The notes: generated from the letters alone by a model not told the origin. Shown: positions 28,313-38,589, numbered from the stretch's first letter. The stretch: 64,000 nt of DNA from Trujillonella humicola (GCF_046233715.1 NZ_JBJNRJ010000005.1:90633-154632); one strand, 5' to 3'. Program-made: numbers and translations.

Positions 28313-30370
28313 ATGCCCGACCCGTCCTCGTACCGCCCAGCGGTCGGCAGCATCCCCGAGTCGCCGGGGGTCTACAGGTTCCGCGACCCGAACGGCCGGG
28401 TCATCTACGTCGGCAAGGCCAAGAGCCTGCGCCAGCGCCTCAACAGCTACTTCGCCGACGTCGCCGGCCTGCACCCGCGCACCCGGCAGATGGTCACGAC
28501 CGCGGCCGGCGTGGAGTGGACCGTCGTCGGCACCGAGGTCGAGGCCCTGCAGCTCGAGTACAACTGGATCAAGGAGTTCGACCCCCGCTTCAACGTCCGC
28601 TACCGCGACGACAAGAGCTACCCGTCGCTGGCGGTGACGCTGAACGAGGAGTACCCGCGGCTGCAGGTCATGCGCGGCCCCAAGCGCAAGGGCGTGCGCT
28701 ACTTCGGCCCCTACGCCCACGCCTGGGCCATCCGCGAGACGCTCGACACGCTGACCCGTGTCTTCCCCGCCCGCACCTGCTCCACCGGCGTCTTCAAGCG
28801 CGCCGGCCAGATCGGCCGGCCGTGCCTGCTGGGCTACATCGGCAAGTGCTCAGCCCCCTGCGTGGGCCGGGTGAGCGCCGAGGAGCACCGGCGGATCGTC
28901 GACGACTTCTGCGACTTCATGGCCGGCCGCACCGACCTCATGGTCAGGCGCCTGGAGCGCGAGATGACCGAGGCGGCGCAGGCGATGGAGTACGAGAAGG
29001 CCGCCCGGCTGCGTGACGACCTGGGCGCGCTCAACCGGGCGATGGAGAAGCAGGCCGTCGTCCTCGGCGACGGCACCGACGCCGACGTGGTGGCGTTCGC
29101 GCAGGACGACCTGGAGGCCGCGGTACAGGTCTTCCACGTCCGCGGCGGGCGGGTGCGCGGGCAGCGCGGCTGGATCGTCGACAAGGTCGAGGAGATCGGC
29201 ACCGGCGAGCTGGTCGAGCAGTTCCTGCTGCAGGTGTACGGCGGGATCGACGAGCAGACCGGCACCTCCGAGGCGGGCGAGACCGTGCCCCGGGAGGTCC
29301 TGGTCCCCGAGCTGCCGGCCGACGCCGACGTCTACGAGGACCTGCTCAGCGAGCTGCGCGGCAGCCGCGTCAGCCTGCGGGTGCCCCAGCGCGGCGACAA
29401 GCGCTCGCTGCTGGAGACCGTCGAGCGCAACGCCAAGGAGGCCTTCGCCCGGCACCGGGTGAAGCGCTCCAGCGACATCACCGCGCGGTCCCTGGCCCTG
29501 TCGGAGCTCCAGGAGGCGCTGGAGCTCCCCGAGGCGCCGCTGCGGATCGAGTGCATCGACGTGTCGCACGTGCAGGGCACCAACGTGGTGGCCTCGATGG
29601 TCGTCTTCGAGGACGGCCTGGCGAAGAAGTCCGACTACCGGCGGTTCTCCGTCACGCACGGAACCGACGACACCGCGGCCATGGCCGAGGTCGTGCGCCG
29701 CCGGTTCGCCCGGCACCTCAAGGAGGAGGCCGACCGGGTCGACGAGCAGGGCGTCGCCGCCGAGGAGGGCCGGCCGCGCCGCTTCGCCTACCCGCCGAAC
29801 CTGCTCGTGGTCGACGGCGGCGCTCCCCAGGTGGCCGCCGCCGCCCGCTCGCTCGACGAGCTCGGCGTCGTGGACGTCGCCGTCTGCGGGCTGGCCAAGC
29901 GGATGGAGGAGGTGTGGCTGCCCGGCGAGTCCGACCCGGTGATCCTGCCGCGTACCTCCGAGGCGCTGTACCTGCTGCAGCGGGTCCGCGACGAGGCCCA
30001 CCGCTTCGCGATCACGTACCACCGGCAGAAGCGGTCGGCCAGCATGCTGGTCTCCCTGTTGGACGACGTCCCCGGCCTGGGTGACACGCGGCGGAAGGCG
30101 CTGATGAAGCGGTTCGGCTCACTGAAGCGGTTGCGGGCCGCGACGCTGGAGGAGCTCGTGGAGGTGCCCGGGATCGGCCGGCGGACGGCGGAGGCCGTCC
30201 TGGCCGCCGTCGCCGTCCCCGGCGAGGCCGCGGAGAGCGCCGCGGAGCCCGAGCCGGCCGAGAGCACCCTGGCGCCGCAGGGGCCGGCCGAGCGCGGCAC
30301 CGCGCAACCCGGTTCCGGCGGCACCGCCGAGGTCGGCCGGGTGCTGGCCGTGGGCGAGGTCGCCTCGTGA
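28313..30370 (+). CDS. uvrC: Excinuclease ABC subunit UvrC
   Basis: UvrC makes both incisions in nucleotide excision repair. The 685-residue protein has the N-terminal GIY-YIG nuclease (GVYRFRDPNGRVIYVGKAKS, residues 18-37), Cys-rich RPCLLGYIGKCSAPC, a UVR domain (MEYEKAARLRDDLGALNRAM), the RNase H-like second nuclease (IECIDVSHVQGTNVVASMVV; LLVVDGGAPQVAAA) and tandem helix-hairpin-helix motifs (LDDVPGLGDTRRKAL, LVEVPGIGRRTAEA). The ATG at 28313 matches family starts. A Glu/Ala/Pro-rich tail of about 45 residues follows. Its stop overlaps the rapZ start (GTGA), opening the conserved uvrC-rapZ-yvcK-whiA operon. Confidence 0.97.
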   Translation: MPDPSSYRPAVGSIPESPGVYRFRDPNGRVIYVGKAKSLRQRLNSYFADVAGLHPRTRQMVTTAAGVEWTVVGTEVEALQLEYNWIKEFDPRFNVRYRDDKSYPSLAVTLNEEYPRLQVMRGPKRKGVRYFGPYAHAWAIRETLDTLTRVFPARTCSTGVFKRAGQIGRPCLLGYIGKCSAPCVGRVSAEEHRRIVDDFCDFMAGRTDLMVRRLEREMTEAAQAMEYEKAARLRDDLGALNRAMEKQAVVLGDGTDADVVAFAQDDLEAAVQVFHVRGGRVRGQRGWIVDKVEEIGTGELVEQFLLQVYGGIDEQTGTSEAGETVPREVLVPELPADADVYEDLLSELRGSRVSLRVPQRGDKRSLLETVERNAKEAFARHRVKRSSDITARSLALSELQEALELPEAPLRIECIDVSHVQGTNVVASMVVFEDGLAKKSDYRRFSVTHGTDDTAAMAEVVRRRFARHLKEEADRVDEQGVAAEEGRPRRFAYPPNLLVVDGGAPQVAAAARSLDELGVVDVAVCGLAKRMEEVWLPGESDPVILPRTSEALYLLQRVRDEAHRFAITYHRQKRSASMLVSLLDDVPGLGDTRRKALMKRFGSLKRLRAATLEELVEVPGIGRRTAEAVLAAVAVPGEAAESAAEPEPAESTLAPQGPAERGTAQPGSGGTAEVGRVLAVGEVAS

Positions 30371-31314
30371 CCTCCCCGCCCGAGAGCGGCAGCGCACCGC
30401 AGGCCGGGCCGCAGCGGGACGTCGCGCCCCCGGCCGACCCCGCCAGCACCGAGACCGCGCCGCTGGACGTCGTCGTCGTCACCGGGCTGTCCGGCGCCGG
30501 CAAGAACACCGCGGGACGGGTCCTGGAGGACCTCGGCTTCTACGTCGTCGACAACCTCCCCCCGGCCCTGCTGCAGCCGATGGTGGAGCTCGGCGCGCGC
30601 GGCGACCTGCGGCGCTTCGCCGCGATCGTCGACGTGCGCAGCCGGGCGTTCTCCAGCGACCTGCAGGAGTCCATCCGGGCGCTGGCCACCGCCGGGCACC
30701 GGCCGCGGGTGCTCTACGTGCACGCCCGCGACGAGGTGCTGGTCCGCCGGTACGAGTCCAACCGCCGGGAGCACCCGCTGCAGGGCAGCGGGCGGCTGAT
30801 CGACGGCATCGCCGCCGAGCGGGCGCTGCTCACCGGCATCGCCGGGGACGCCGACCTGTGGGTGGACACCAGCGACCTCAACGTCCACCAGTTGCGCGCG
30901 ACCCTGGAGAACGCCTTCGCCCGGCAGGGGCAGGCGCCGCCGCTGACCGCCACCGTGCTCAGCTTCGGGTTCAAGTACGGGCTGCCGCTGGACGCCGACC
31001 TGGTCGTCGACGCGCGCTTCCTGCCCAACCCGCACTGGGTGCCCGAGCTGCGGTCGCACACCGGCCAGGACCCCGACGTGCGCGACTACGTGCTCGGTCA
31101 GGAGGCGGCCGGCCCGTTCGTCGACCGCTACCTCGACGTGCTGCGCCTGCTCATCCCCGGCTACCGCCGCGAGGGGAAGCGCTACCTGACCCTCGCCGTG
31201 GGCTGCACCGGCGGCAAGCACCGCAGCGTGGCCATCGCCGAGGAGTTCGTCCGCCGGCTGGCCTCCGACGGCGTGCAGGCGGTGGCGCAGCACCGCGACC
31301 TGGGGCGCGAGTAG
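30367..31314 (+). CDS. rapZ: RapZ/YvcJ family nucleotide-binding protein
   Basis: The 315-residue protein has an N-terminal P-loop ATPase domain and a C-terminal RapZ domain (GFKYGLPLDADLVVDARFLP, then AVGCTGGKHRSVAIAEEFVR). In E. coli RapZ directs RNase E to the GlmZ small RNA; in actinobacteria the homologue sits next to yvcK and whiA and its role is less clear. The start GTG overlaps the uvrC stop. The Walker A motif reads TGLSGAGKNTAG, with Asn47 where Ser or Thr normally coordinates magnesium, so nucleotide handling may differ. The first 32 residues are a disordered Pro/Ala-rich extension. Confidence 0.93.
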   Translation: MTSPPESGSAPQAGPQRDVAPPADPASTETAPLDVVVVTGLSGAGKNTAGRVLEDLGFYVVDNLPPALLQPMVELGARGDLRRFAAIVDVRSRAFSSDLQESIRALATAGHRPRVLYVHARDEVLVRRYESNRREHPLQGSGRLIDGIAAERALLTGIAGDADLWVDTSDLNVHQLRATLENAFARQGQAPPLTATVLSFGFKYGLPLDADLVVDARFLPNPHWVPELRSHTGQDPDVRDYVLGQEAAGPFVDRYLDVLRLLIPGYRREGKRYLTLAVGCTGGKHRSVAIAEEFVRRLASDGVQAVAQHRDLGRE

Positions 31315-32378
31315 TGGGCGCGCCCACCGCCCCCCGGGTCGTCGCCTTCGGCGGCGGCCACGGGCTGGCCGCGGCGCTCGGCGCGTGGCGGCGGATCACG
31401 TCCGAGCTGACCGCCGTGGTGACGGTGGCCGACGACGGCGGCTCCTCGGGCCGGATCCGCCGGGAGATGCCGGTGCTGCCGCCCGGCGACCTGCGGATGG
31501 CGCTGGCCGCGCTGGCCGGAGACGACGGGCGCCGCAACGAGATGACGGCGCTGCTGCAGCACCGCCTGGGCGGCACCGGTGTGCTAGCCGGGCACCCCGT
31601 CGGCAACCTGGTCCTCACCGGCCTGGTGGAGCTGCACGGCGGCGACACCGTGCGGGCGCTCGACAGCCTCTGCGCGCTGCTGGGCGCCCGAGGCCGGGTG
31701 CTGCCGATGGCCGACGTCCCGCTCGACCTCGTCGCCCGCGTGGAGACCGTCGACCCCGACGACCCGGCCCGGACCCGGACGATCCGCGGGCAGGTGGCCA
31801 TCGCGTCCACCCCCGGCCGGGTGCGCGACATCCTGGTCTCACCGGCCGATCCGCCGGTGCACCCGGACGTGCTGGCGGCGATCGCCGCGGCCGACGTCGT
31901 GTCGCTGGGTCCGGGCTCCTGGTACACGTCGGTCCTGCCGCACCTGCTGGTACCGCGGCTGCGCTCCGCGCTCGCGGCCAGCTCCGCCCGCGTGGTCGTC
32001 GTGCTCAACCTGGAGCCCCAGCCGGGGGAGACGGACGGGTTCTCCCCGGAGGAGCACCTGCGGGTCCTGCAGGCCCATCTGGACGGAGTGGCGCTGCACA
32101 CCGTGATCGCCGATGTCGACTCGGTGGTTGACCGCTGTGGTCTGCTGTCAGCGGTGCGCGAGTGCGGTGCCGACCTCGTGCTGGCCCCGGTGGCCGAGCC
32201 CGGGGGCGCGCCGCGGCACGACCCCGGGCGCCTTTCGGCGGCGCTCGCCGGCGTGGTCGCGGAGGGGGTGGCGCGTGGCGGGCGCGGCGCCGGTTCGGCG
32301 AGGATCGGGTCGTGGGACGGACCGCTCCGTGCGGGGACGGACGGACGAGGGGGAGGGGACGCCGCACATGGCGCCTGA
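31314..32378 (+). CDS. yvcK: YvcK/CofD-like family protein (gluconeogenesis factor)
   Basis: The 354-residue protein begins VGAPTAPRVVAFGGGHGLAA at a GTG whose G is the last base of the rapZ stop. Family marks are VAFGGGHGLAAALGAWRR, VTVADDGGSSGRIRREMPVLPPGDLR (in two blocks), VLAGHPVGNLVLTGL, VVSLGPGSWYTSVLPHLLVP and VVVLNLEPQPGETDGFS. YvcK binds UDP-sugars and is needed for cell shape and growth on gluconeogenic carbon sources; it shares a fold with the F420 enzyme CofD. It keeps its conserved position between rapZ and whiA. The last 40 residues are Gly-rich and not conserved. Confidence 0.94.
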   Translation: MGAPTAPRVVAFGGGHGLAAALGAWRRITSELTAVVTVADDGGSSGRIRREMPVLPPGDLRMALAALAGDDGRRNEMTALLQHRLGGTGVLAGHPVGNLVLTGLVELHGGDTVRALDSLCALLGARGRVLPMADVPLDLVARVETVDPDDPARTRTIRGQVAIASTPGRVRDILVSPADPPVHPDVLAAIAAADVVSLGPGSWYTSVLPHLLVPRLRSALAASSARVVVVLNLEPQPGETDGFSPEEHLRVLQAHLDGVALHTVIADVDSVVDRCGLLSAVRECGADLVLAPVAEPGGAPRHDPGRLSAALAGVVAEGVARGGRGAGSARIGSWDGPLRAGTDGRGGGDAAHGA

Positions 32379-32495
32379 GCAGGCAGCGACCCGGGGGTCG
32401 GGCACGGCGTCCCCCGCACTGCTGGGGGAGGACGAGGTGGGGATGACCCCGGGGGGAACGGACGGTCCGACGGCGACCGGGCGGGGGTGGACGAC

Positions 32496-33476
32496 GTGGC
32501 GATGACGGCGATGGTGAAGGACGAGCTCTCCCGGGTGGAGTGCTCGCGGACCTCCGAGCGCAAGGCCGAGGTCACCGCCCTGCTGCGCTTCTCCGGCGGG
32601 CTGCACATCGTGGGCGGCCGGGTGGTCATCGAGGCGGAGCTGGACACCGGGTCGGTGGCCCGCCGCCTGCGCCGCGACATCAGCGAGGTGTACGGCTACA
32701 CCAGCGGCGTGAGCGTGCTCGCCGGCGGCAACATCCGGCGCGGCGTCCGGTACCTGGTGCGCATCGCCAAGCACGGCGAGGGGCTGGCCCGGCAGACCGG
32801 CCTGGTCGACCAGCGCGGCCGCCCGGTCCGCGGGCTGCCGCCGTCGGTCGTCTCCGGCGGCATCGGCGACGCCGAGGCCGCCTGGCGCGGCGCGTTCCTC
32901 GCCCACGGGTCGCTCACCGAGCCGGGCCGGTCGTCGTCGCTGGAGGTGACCTGCCCCGGGCCCGAGGCAGCCATGGCGCTGGTGGGCGCCGCCCGCCGGC
33001 TGGGGATCGCGGCCAAGGCCCGCGAGGTCCGCGGCGCCGACCGCGTGGTGGTCCGCGACGGCGACGCGATCAGCGCGCTGCTCACCCGCATGGGCGCCCA
33101 CGACGCCGTCCTCCAGTGGGAGGAGCGGCGGATGCGGCGGGAGGTCCGCGCCACCGCGAACCGGCTGGCCAACTTCGACGACGCCAACCTGCGCCGGTCG
33201 GCGCGGGCGGCGGTCGCGGCCAGCGCCCGCGTCGAGCGGGCGCTGGAGATCCTCGGCCAGGACGCCCCCGAGCACCTGCTCGTCGCCGGCCGGCTGCGCC
33301 TCGAGCACGGTCAGGCGTCGCTCGAGGAGCTCGGGCAGCGCGCCGACCCGCCGATGACCAAGGACGCCGTCGCCGGCCGGATCCGCCGGCTGCTGGCGAT
33401 GGCCGACAAGCGGGCCAAGGACCTCGGCATCCCGGACACCGAGTCCGTGGTGACCGACGACATGCTCGCCCAGTGA
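32496..33476 (+). CDS. whiA: DNA-binding protein WhiA
   Basis: WhiA combines an N-terminal degenerate LAGLIDADG homing-endonuclease fold with a C-terminal helix-turn-helix. In streptomycetes it switches on sporulation septation genes; other Gram-positives use it in division. I choose the GTG at 32496, giving MAMTAMVKDELSRVECSRTS, which matches the usual family start and the usual length (326 residues); another GTG three codons earlier is possible. Motifs include FSGGLHIVGGRVVIEAELDT, GAFLAHGSLTEPG, and the HTH segment QASLEELGQRADPPMTKDAV followed by GRIRRLLAMADK. It follows yvcK by 117 bases. Confidence 0.96.
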   Translation: MAMTAMVKDELSRVECSRTSERKAEVTALLRFSGGLHIVGGRVVIEAELDTGSVARRLRRDISEVYGYTSGVSVLAGGNIRRGVRYLVRIAKHGEGLARQTGLVDQRGRPVRGLPPSVVSGGIGDAEAAWRGAFLAHGSLTEPGRSSSLEVTCPGPEAAMALVGAARRLGIAAKAREVRGADRVVVRDGDAISALLTRMGAHDAVLQWEERRMRREVRATANRLANFDDANLRRSARAAVAASARVERALEILGQDAPEHLLVAGRLRLEHGQASLEELGQRADPPMTKDAVAGRIRRLLAMADKRAKDLGIPDTESVVTDDMLAQ

Positions 33477-33510
33477 GGGTCGGGGTGCCCACGCGGTGGC
33501 CGCCCTACGT

Positions 33511-33538
33511 CCCCGGCCGCCCGATCGGACGGCCGGGG
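33511..33538 (+). terminator. Hairpin terminator after whiA
   Basis: CCCCGGCCG and CGGCCGGGG (9-bp perfect stem) enclose a 10-base loop that itself contains CCGATCGG. It ends the uvrC-rapZ-yvcK-whiA operon. Confidence 0.75.
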
Positions 33539-33559
33539 AGCGGACCGGCCGCGGCCCGA

Positions 33560-33565
33560 TAGGCT
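33560..33565 (+). promoter_or_regulatory. Candidate -10 box of the gap-pgk-tpiA operon
   Basis: TAGGCT lies just beyond the whiA terminator and about 70 bases before the gap start. No clear -35 box is visible. Confidence 0.4.
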
Positions 33566-33635
33566 CGCCGACGACGCGCGGCCGGGCGACCGCCCGGCCG
33601 CCACTGCAGCGAACCGGATCTCGGGAGGTCCAGCA

Positions 33636-34640
<1,005 letters not shown>

Positions 34641-34648
34641 CGCGGACG

Positions 34649-35854
34649 ATGCGCTCCCTCGACGACCTCCTGGCCGAGGGCGTCTCGGGCCGGCGCGTGC
34701 TCGTGCGCGCCGACCTGAACGTCCCGCTCGACAAGACCACCCGGGAGATCACCGACGACGGCCGGATCCGGGCGAGCCTGCCCACCCTGCAGGCGCTGCG
34801 GGACGGTGGCGCCCGCGTCGTCGTCGCCGCTCACCTGGGCCGGCCCAAGGGCACGCCGGACCCGCAGTTCTCCCTCGCGCCGGTCGCGGCGCGGCTCGGT
34901 GAGCTGCTGGGCACCGCCGTCCCGCTGGCGGCCGACGTGGCCGGCGACGACGCCCGCGCGAAGGTCGCCGCTCTGGGCGACGGCGACGTGCTGCTGCTGG
35001 AGAACGTGCGCTTCGAGGCCGCCGAGACCTCGAAGGACGACGCCGAGCGCGGCGAGCTGGCCGACCGGCTCGCCGGCCTGGCCGACGTCTACGTCGACGA
35101 CGCGTTCGGCGCGGTCCACCGCCGGCACGCGTCGGTCTACGACGTCGCGCTGCGGCTGCCGCACGTGGCCGGCCGGCTGGTGGCCCGCGAGCTCGAGGTC
35201 CTGACGAGGCTGACCACCGATCCCGATCGGCCCTACGTCGTCGTGCTCGGCGGCTCCAAGGTGAGCGACAAGCTGGCGGTGATCGAGGCGCTGCTGCCCA
35301 AGGTCGACCGGCTGCTGGTCGGCGGCGGGATGTGCTTCACGTTCCTCGCCGCCCAGGGCCACGGGGTGGGCAGCTCGCTGCTCGAGGCCGACCAGGTCGA
35401 GACCTGCCGGCGGCTGCTCGCCGCGGCCGGCGGCCGGATCGTCCTCCCGGTCGACGTCGTGGCCGCCTCGGCGTTCAGCGCCGACGCGGAGACCTCGGTC
35501 GTGCCGGCCGACGCGATCCCCGGCGACCGGATGGGCCTGGACGTCGGCCCGCGGACGGTGGAGGTCTTCGGTCGCGAGCTCGGCGAGGCCCGCACGGTCT
35601 TCTGGAACGGCCCGATGGGCGTGTTCGAGCTGGCGCCGTTCCAGGCCGGCACCCGCGGTGTCGCGGAGGCGGTCGCCGCCGTGGCCGGGCTGTCGGTCGT
35701 CGGCGGCGGCGACTCCGCCGCGGCCGTGCGCGTGCTGGGGCTGGACGAGTCGGCCTACGGGCACATCAGCACCGGCGGCGGGGCGTCGCTGGAGTACCTG
35801 GAGGGCCGGGAGCTGCCGGGCCTCGCGGTGCTGGCCGAGGGTGGGGCCGCCTGA
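34649..35854 (+). CDS. pgk: Phosphoglycerate kinase
   Basis: The 401-residue enzyme makes ATP from 1,3-bisphosphoglycerate. The N-terminal substrate domain has RVLVRADLNVPLD and AAHLGRPKG; the C-terminal nucleotide domain has LGGSKVSDKLAVIEALL, FWNGPMGVFELAPF and VVGGGDSAAAVRVLG, then STGGGASLEYLEG. The ATG lies eight bases after the gap stop without a strong ribosome binding site, so translational coupling is likely. Its stop overlaps the tpiA start (TGATG). Confidence 0.98.
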   Translation: MRSLDDLLAEGVSGRRVLVRADLNVPLDKTTREITDDGRIRASLPTLQALRDGGARVVVAAHLGRPKGTPDPQFSLAPVAARLGELLGTAVPLAADVAGDDARAKVAALGDGDVLLLENVRFEAAETSKDDAERGELADRLAGLADVYVDDAFGAVHRRHASVYDVALRLPHVAGRLVARELEVLTRLTTDPDRPYVVVLGGSKVSDKLAVIEALLPKVDRLLVGGGMCFTFLAAQGHGVGSSLLEADQVETCRRLLAAAGGRIVLPVDVVAASAFSADAETSVVPADAIPGDRMGLDVGPRTVEVFGRELGEARTVFWNGPMGVFELAPFQAGTRGVAEAVAAVAGLSVVGGGDSAAAVRVLGLDESAYGHISTGGGASLEYLEGRELPGLAVLAEGGAA

Positions 35855-36726
35855 TGGCGCGCACCCCTGCCCCCGCGCCGCGCGAGGGGCGCCGGCCGCT
35901 CATCGCCGGCAACTGGAAGATGCACATGACGCACCTGGAGGCCATCGGCCTGGTGCAGAAGCTGGTGTTCAGCCTCAAGGAGCCCCAGCTGCAGGCCGCC
36001 GAGGTCGTGGTGCTGCCCCCGTTCACCGCGCTGCGCAGCGTCCAGACGCTGGTGGCCGGGGACAAGCTGGAGGTCGGCTACGGCGCCCAGGACCTGTCGC
36101 TGCACGACTCCGGCGCCTACACCGGCGAGGTCAGCGGCGCGATGCTCGCGGCCCTCGCCTGCAGGTACGTCGTGGTCGGGCACTCCGAGCGGCGCGCACT
36201 GCACGGTGAGGACGACGCCGTCGTCGCCGGCAAGGTCCGGGCCGCGCAGCGGCACGGCCTGGTGCCGATCCTCTGCGTCGGGGAGGGGCTGGAGGTCCGC
36301 CGCGCCGGCGGGCACGTCGCCCACTGCACGGCGCAGCTCGACGCCGCGCTGGACGGGCTGACCGCCGAGCAGGTGCAGTCGGTGGCGCCCGGCGGGGGTG
36401 CCGGGTCCGGCGGCGGGTCGGTCCCCGGCGGGTCCGGCGGCGGGTTGGTCCTCGCCTACGAGCCGGTGTGGGCGATCGGCACCGGCGAGGTGGCGACCCC
36501 GGAGGACGCGCAGGAGGTCTGCGGCGCGCTCCGATCCCGGCTCGCCGAGCGTTTCGGCCCGGAGACGGCCGCCGTCGTCCGTATCCTCTACGGCGGGTCG
36601 GTGAAGGCCGCCACCACGGCCGGGATCCTGGCCGGGCCGGACGTCGACGGTGCCCTCGTCGGCGGCGCCAGCCTGGACACCGACGAGTTCGCCCAGATCT
36701 GTCGGATCGCCGCCGACGGCAGCTGA
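35854..36726 (+). CDS. tpiA: Triosephosphate isomerase with a glycine-rich insert
   Basis: The enzyme interconverts dihydroxyacetone phosphate and glyceraldehyde 3-phosphate. Catalytic residues are Lys22 (GNWKMHMTH), His110 (VVVGHSERR) and Glu203 (AYEPVWAIGTG); the phosphate-binding ends ILYGGSVKAA and VGGASLD are intact. At 290 residues it is about 30 longer than usual. The extra length comes from a Gly/Ser/Pro-rich insert at residues about 178-197, directly before the strand that carries the catalytic Glu, plus a short Pro-rich N-terminal extension. The insert is a surface loop in the normal fold, so activity is expected. Confidence 0.97.
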   Translation: MARTPAPAPREGRRPLIAGNWKMHMTHLEAIGLVQKLVFSLKEPQLQAAEVVVLPPFTALRSVQTLVAGDKLEVGYGAQDLSLHDSGAYTGEVSGAMLAALACRYVVVGHSERRALHGEDDAVVAGKVRAAQRHGLVPILCVGEGLEVRRAGGHVAHCTAQLDAALDGLTAEQVQSVAPGGGAGSGGGSVPGGSGGGLVLAYEPVWAIGTGEVATPEDAQEVCGALRSRLAERFGPETAAVVRILYGGSVKAATTAGILAGPDVDGALVGGASLDTDEFAQICRIAADGS

Positions 36727-36758
36727 CCGCTGCCCGCCGGTGGCGGGGAGCGGGGGAC

Positions 36759-38579
36759 GTGAGCAGCACGCTGGAGCGGACCGGGCGGCGGCGCCCGTCG
36801 TGGCTGCGCGGGACCCGCGGCCGGATCGCCGGCCTCGCCGTCGTGGTCGTCCTGGTCGTCGCCGTCGTGGTCGCCTGCGGCGTCGGCCCGGGCGGCCTCG
36901 GCGGCGGCCGGGACGCGGGCGATCCGGTCCCGGTGCTCGGCGACGGTGCGGACGCCGGGGTCACGGGCGTGCGGGCGCCCTCGGACGCCGACGGCGGCAC
37001 CCTCCGCGTGGTGGCCGGGGAGATCGACAGCCTGGACCCGCAGCGCTCCTACTCGCCCGGCGTGTGGAACCTGATGCGGCTCTACACCCGGACCCTGGTC
37101 ACGTACTCCCCGGTGCCCGGCGAGACCGACTCGCTGGTGCCGGATCTGGCGACGGATCTCGGCAGCACCCCCGACAACGGCCTGACCTGGACCTTCACCC
37201 TCCGCGAGGGCGTCCGGTTCGAGACCGGGCAGCCGATCACCTCCCGCGACCTCAAGTACGGCATCGAGCGCTCGTTCGCCTCCGACGTGATCGTCGGCGG
37301 GCCCACCACCGTCGTGGACCTGCTCGACGACCCCGCCGACCCCTATCCCGGGCCCTACCAGGACGAGACGCCGGACCGGCTCGGCCTGGCCTCGATCGAG
37401 ACGCCGGACGACCGCACGATCACCTTCCGGCTGCGGTCGGCCACGCCCGACTTCCCCGCGGTCCTCGCGCTCCCCTCGAGCAGCCCGGTCCCGATCGGCT
37501 CGGACACCCGCGAGTCCTACGGGGGCGATCCGGTCAGCTCCGGCCCGTACGCGATCACCTCGATCGACCCGGAGACCGGGATCGTCCTGGACCGGAACCC
37601 GGAGTGGGACCGCGCCACCGACGAGGTGCGCACCGCGCTGCCGGACAGGGTCGTCGTCCGCACGCGCCTGAGCGGGCTGGACCGGGACCAGGCCCTGCTC
37701 GCCGGCTCGGCCGACGTCGACGTCGCCGCGACCGGGGTCACGATGCCCACCCAGGCGCGACTCGCCGAGGGCGCCGCCGGGGACGTGCCGCTGACCGACC
37801 GCGTGGACGAGGTGACCACCGGTGCGGTGCGGCTGCTGGCCCTGCCCACCGACGTCGCCCCGATGGACGACCCGGCCTGCCGGGCGGCGGTCGCGGCCGC
37901 GATCGACCGCGGTGCCGTCCAGCAGGTCCTCGGCGGGGCGGACGACGCCCTGGCCACCTCGCGCCTCTGGCCGGCCGGGCTGGACGACGGCCCCGAGGAG
38001 ACCGACCCGGCCGCCGATCCGGCCGCGGCACGCGAGGCCCTGGGGATCTGCGGGCTGCCGGACGGCTTCTCCACCGTGCTCGCGGTCGCCGACGCCTCGG
38101 CGAGCGTCGCCGTGGCCGAGGAACTCGCCCGCCAGCTGGCCGAAGTGGGCATCGAGGTCGAGGTCCGCGCCCTCCCGGCGGCCACCTTCTACGCCCGCGA
38201 CGTCGGTGACCCCGACAACGTGCGGGCCCAGGGCTTCGGCATGGTGCTGGCCAGCTGGAGCGCCGTGGTGCCCACCCCCTCGGCCTTCCTCGTGCCGCTG
38301 GTGGACGGCCGCGCCGTGAGCCGGGTCGGGAACACCAACTACGCGCGGCTGGTCGACCCGGCCGTCACCGGGCTGGTCGACGCCGCCGTCGCCGTCGGAC
38401 CCGACGCCGGGGCCGCCCGCGGCGCCTGGCGGGAGGTGGCGACCGCGGCGACGGCCACGGGTGCCTACGTGCCGCTGGTCGAGACCCGGGTGCAGCTGCT
38501 CGCCGGGCAGCGGCTGCGCAACGCCGTCGTGATGGAGCCCTACAGCGGATACGACCTGGCCACCGCCGGCGTCCGCTGA
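36759..38579 (+). CDS. Family 5 (peptide/nickel-type) solute-binding lipoprotein
   Basis: The 606-residue exported protein has a basic start, a membrane stretch and lipobox VVAC near residue 35, so it is a lipoprotein. The SBP_bac_5 fold follows: GTLRVVAGEIDSLDPQRSY, LVPDLATDLGSTPDNGLTWT, FTLREGVRFETGQPITSRDL, and YGIERSF. Such proteins deliver peptides or other solutes to ABC importers, but no permease or ATPase gene is nearby, so it is an orphan. The GTG start at 36759 follows GGGGAGCGGGGG. It sits 32 bases after tpiA and may be cotranscribed with the glycolytic genes. A hairpin follows at 38590. Confidence 0.88.
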   Translation: MSSTLERTGRRRPSWLRGTRGRIAGLAVVVVLVVAVVVACGVGPGGLGGGRDAGDPVPVLGDGADAGVTGVRAPSDADGGTLRVVAGEIDSLDPQRSYSPGVWNLMRLYTRTLVTYSPVPGETDSLVPDLATDLGSTPDNGLTWTFTLREGVRFETGQPITSRDLKYGIERSFASDVIVGGPTTVVDLLDDPADPYPGPYQDETPDRLGLASIETPDDRTITFRLRSATPDFPAVLALPSSSPVPIGSDTRESYGGDPVSSGPYAITSIDPETGIVLDRNPEWDRATDEVRTALPDRVVVRTRLSGLDRDQALLAGSADVDVAATGVTMPTQARLAEGAAGDVPLTDRVDEVTTGAVRLLALPTDVAPMDDPACRAAVAAAIDRGAVQQVLGGADDALATSRLWPAGLDDGPEETDPAADPAAAREALGICGLPDGFSTVLAVADASASVAVAEELARQLAEVGIEVEVRALPAATFYARDVGDPDNVRAQGFGMVLASWSAVVPTPSAFLVPLVDGRAVSRVGNTNYARLVDPAVTGLVDAAVAVGPDAGAARGAWREVATAATATGAYVPLVETRVQLLAGQRLRNAVVMEPYSGYDLATAGVR

Positions 38580-38589
38580 GCAGGACGCG

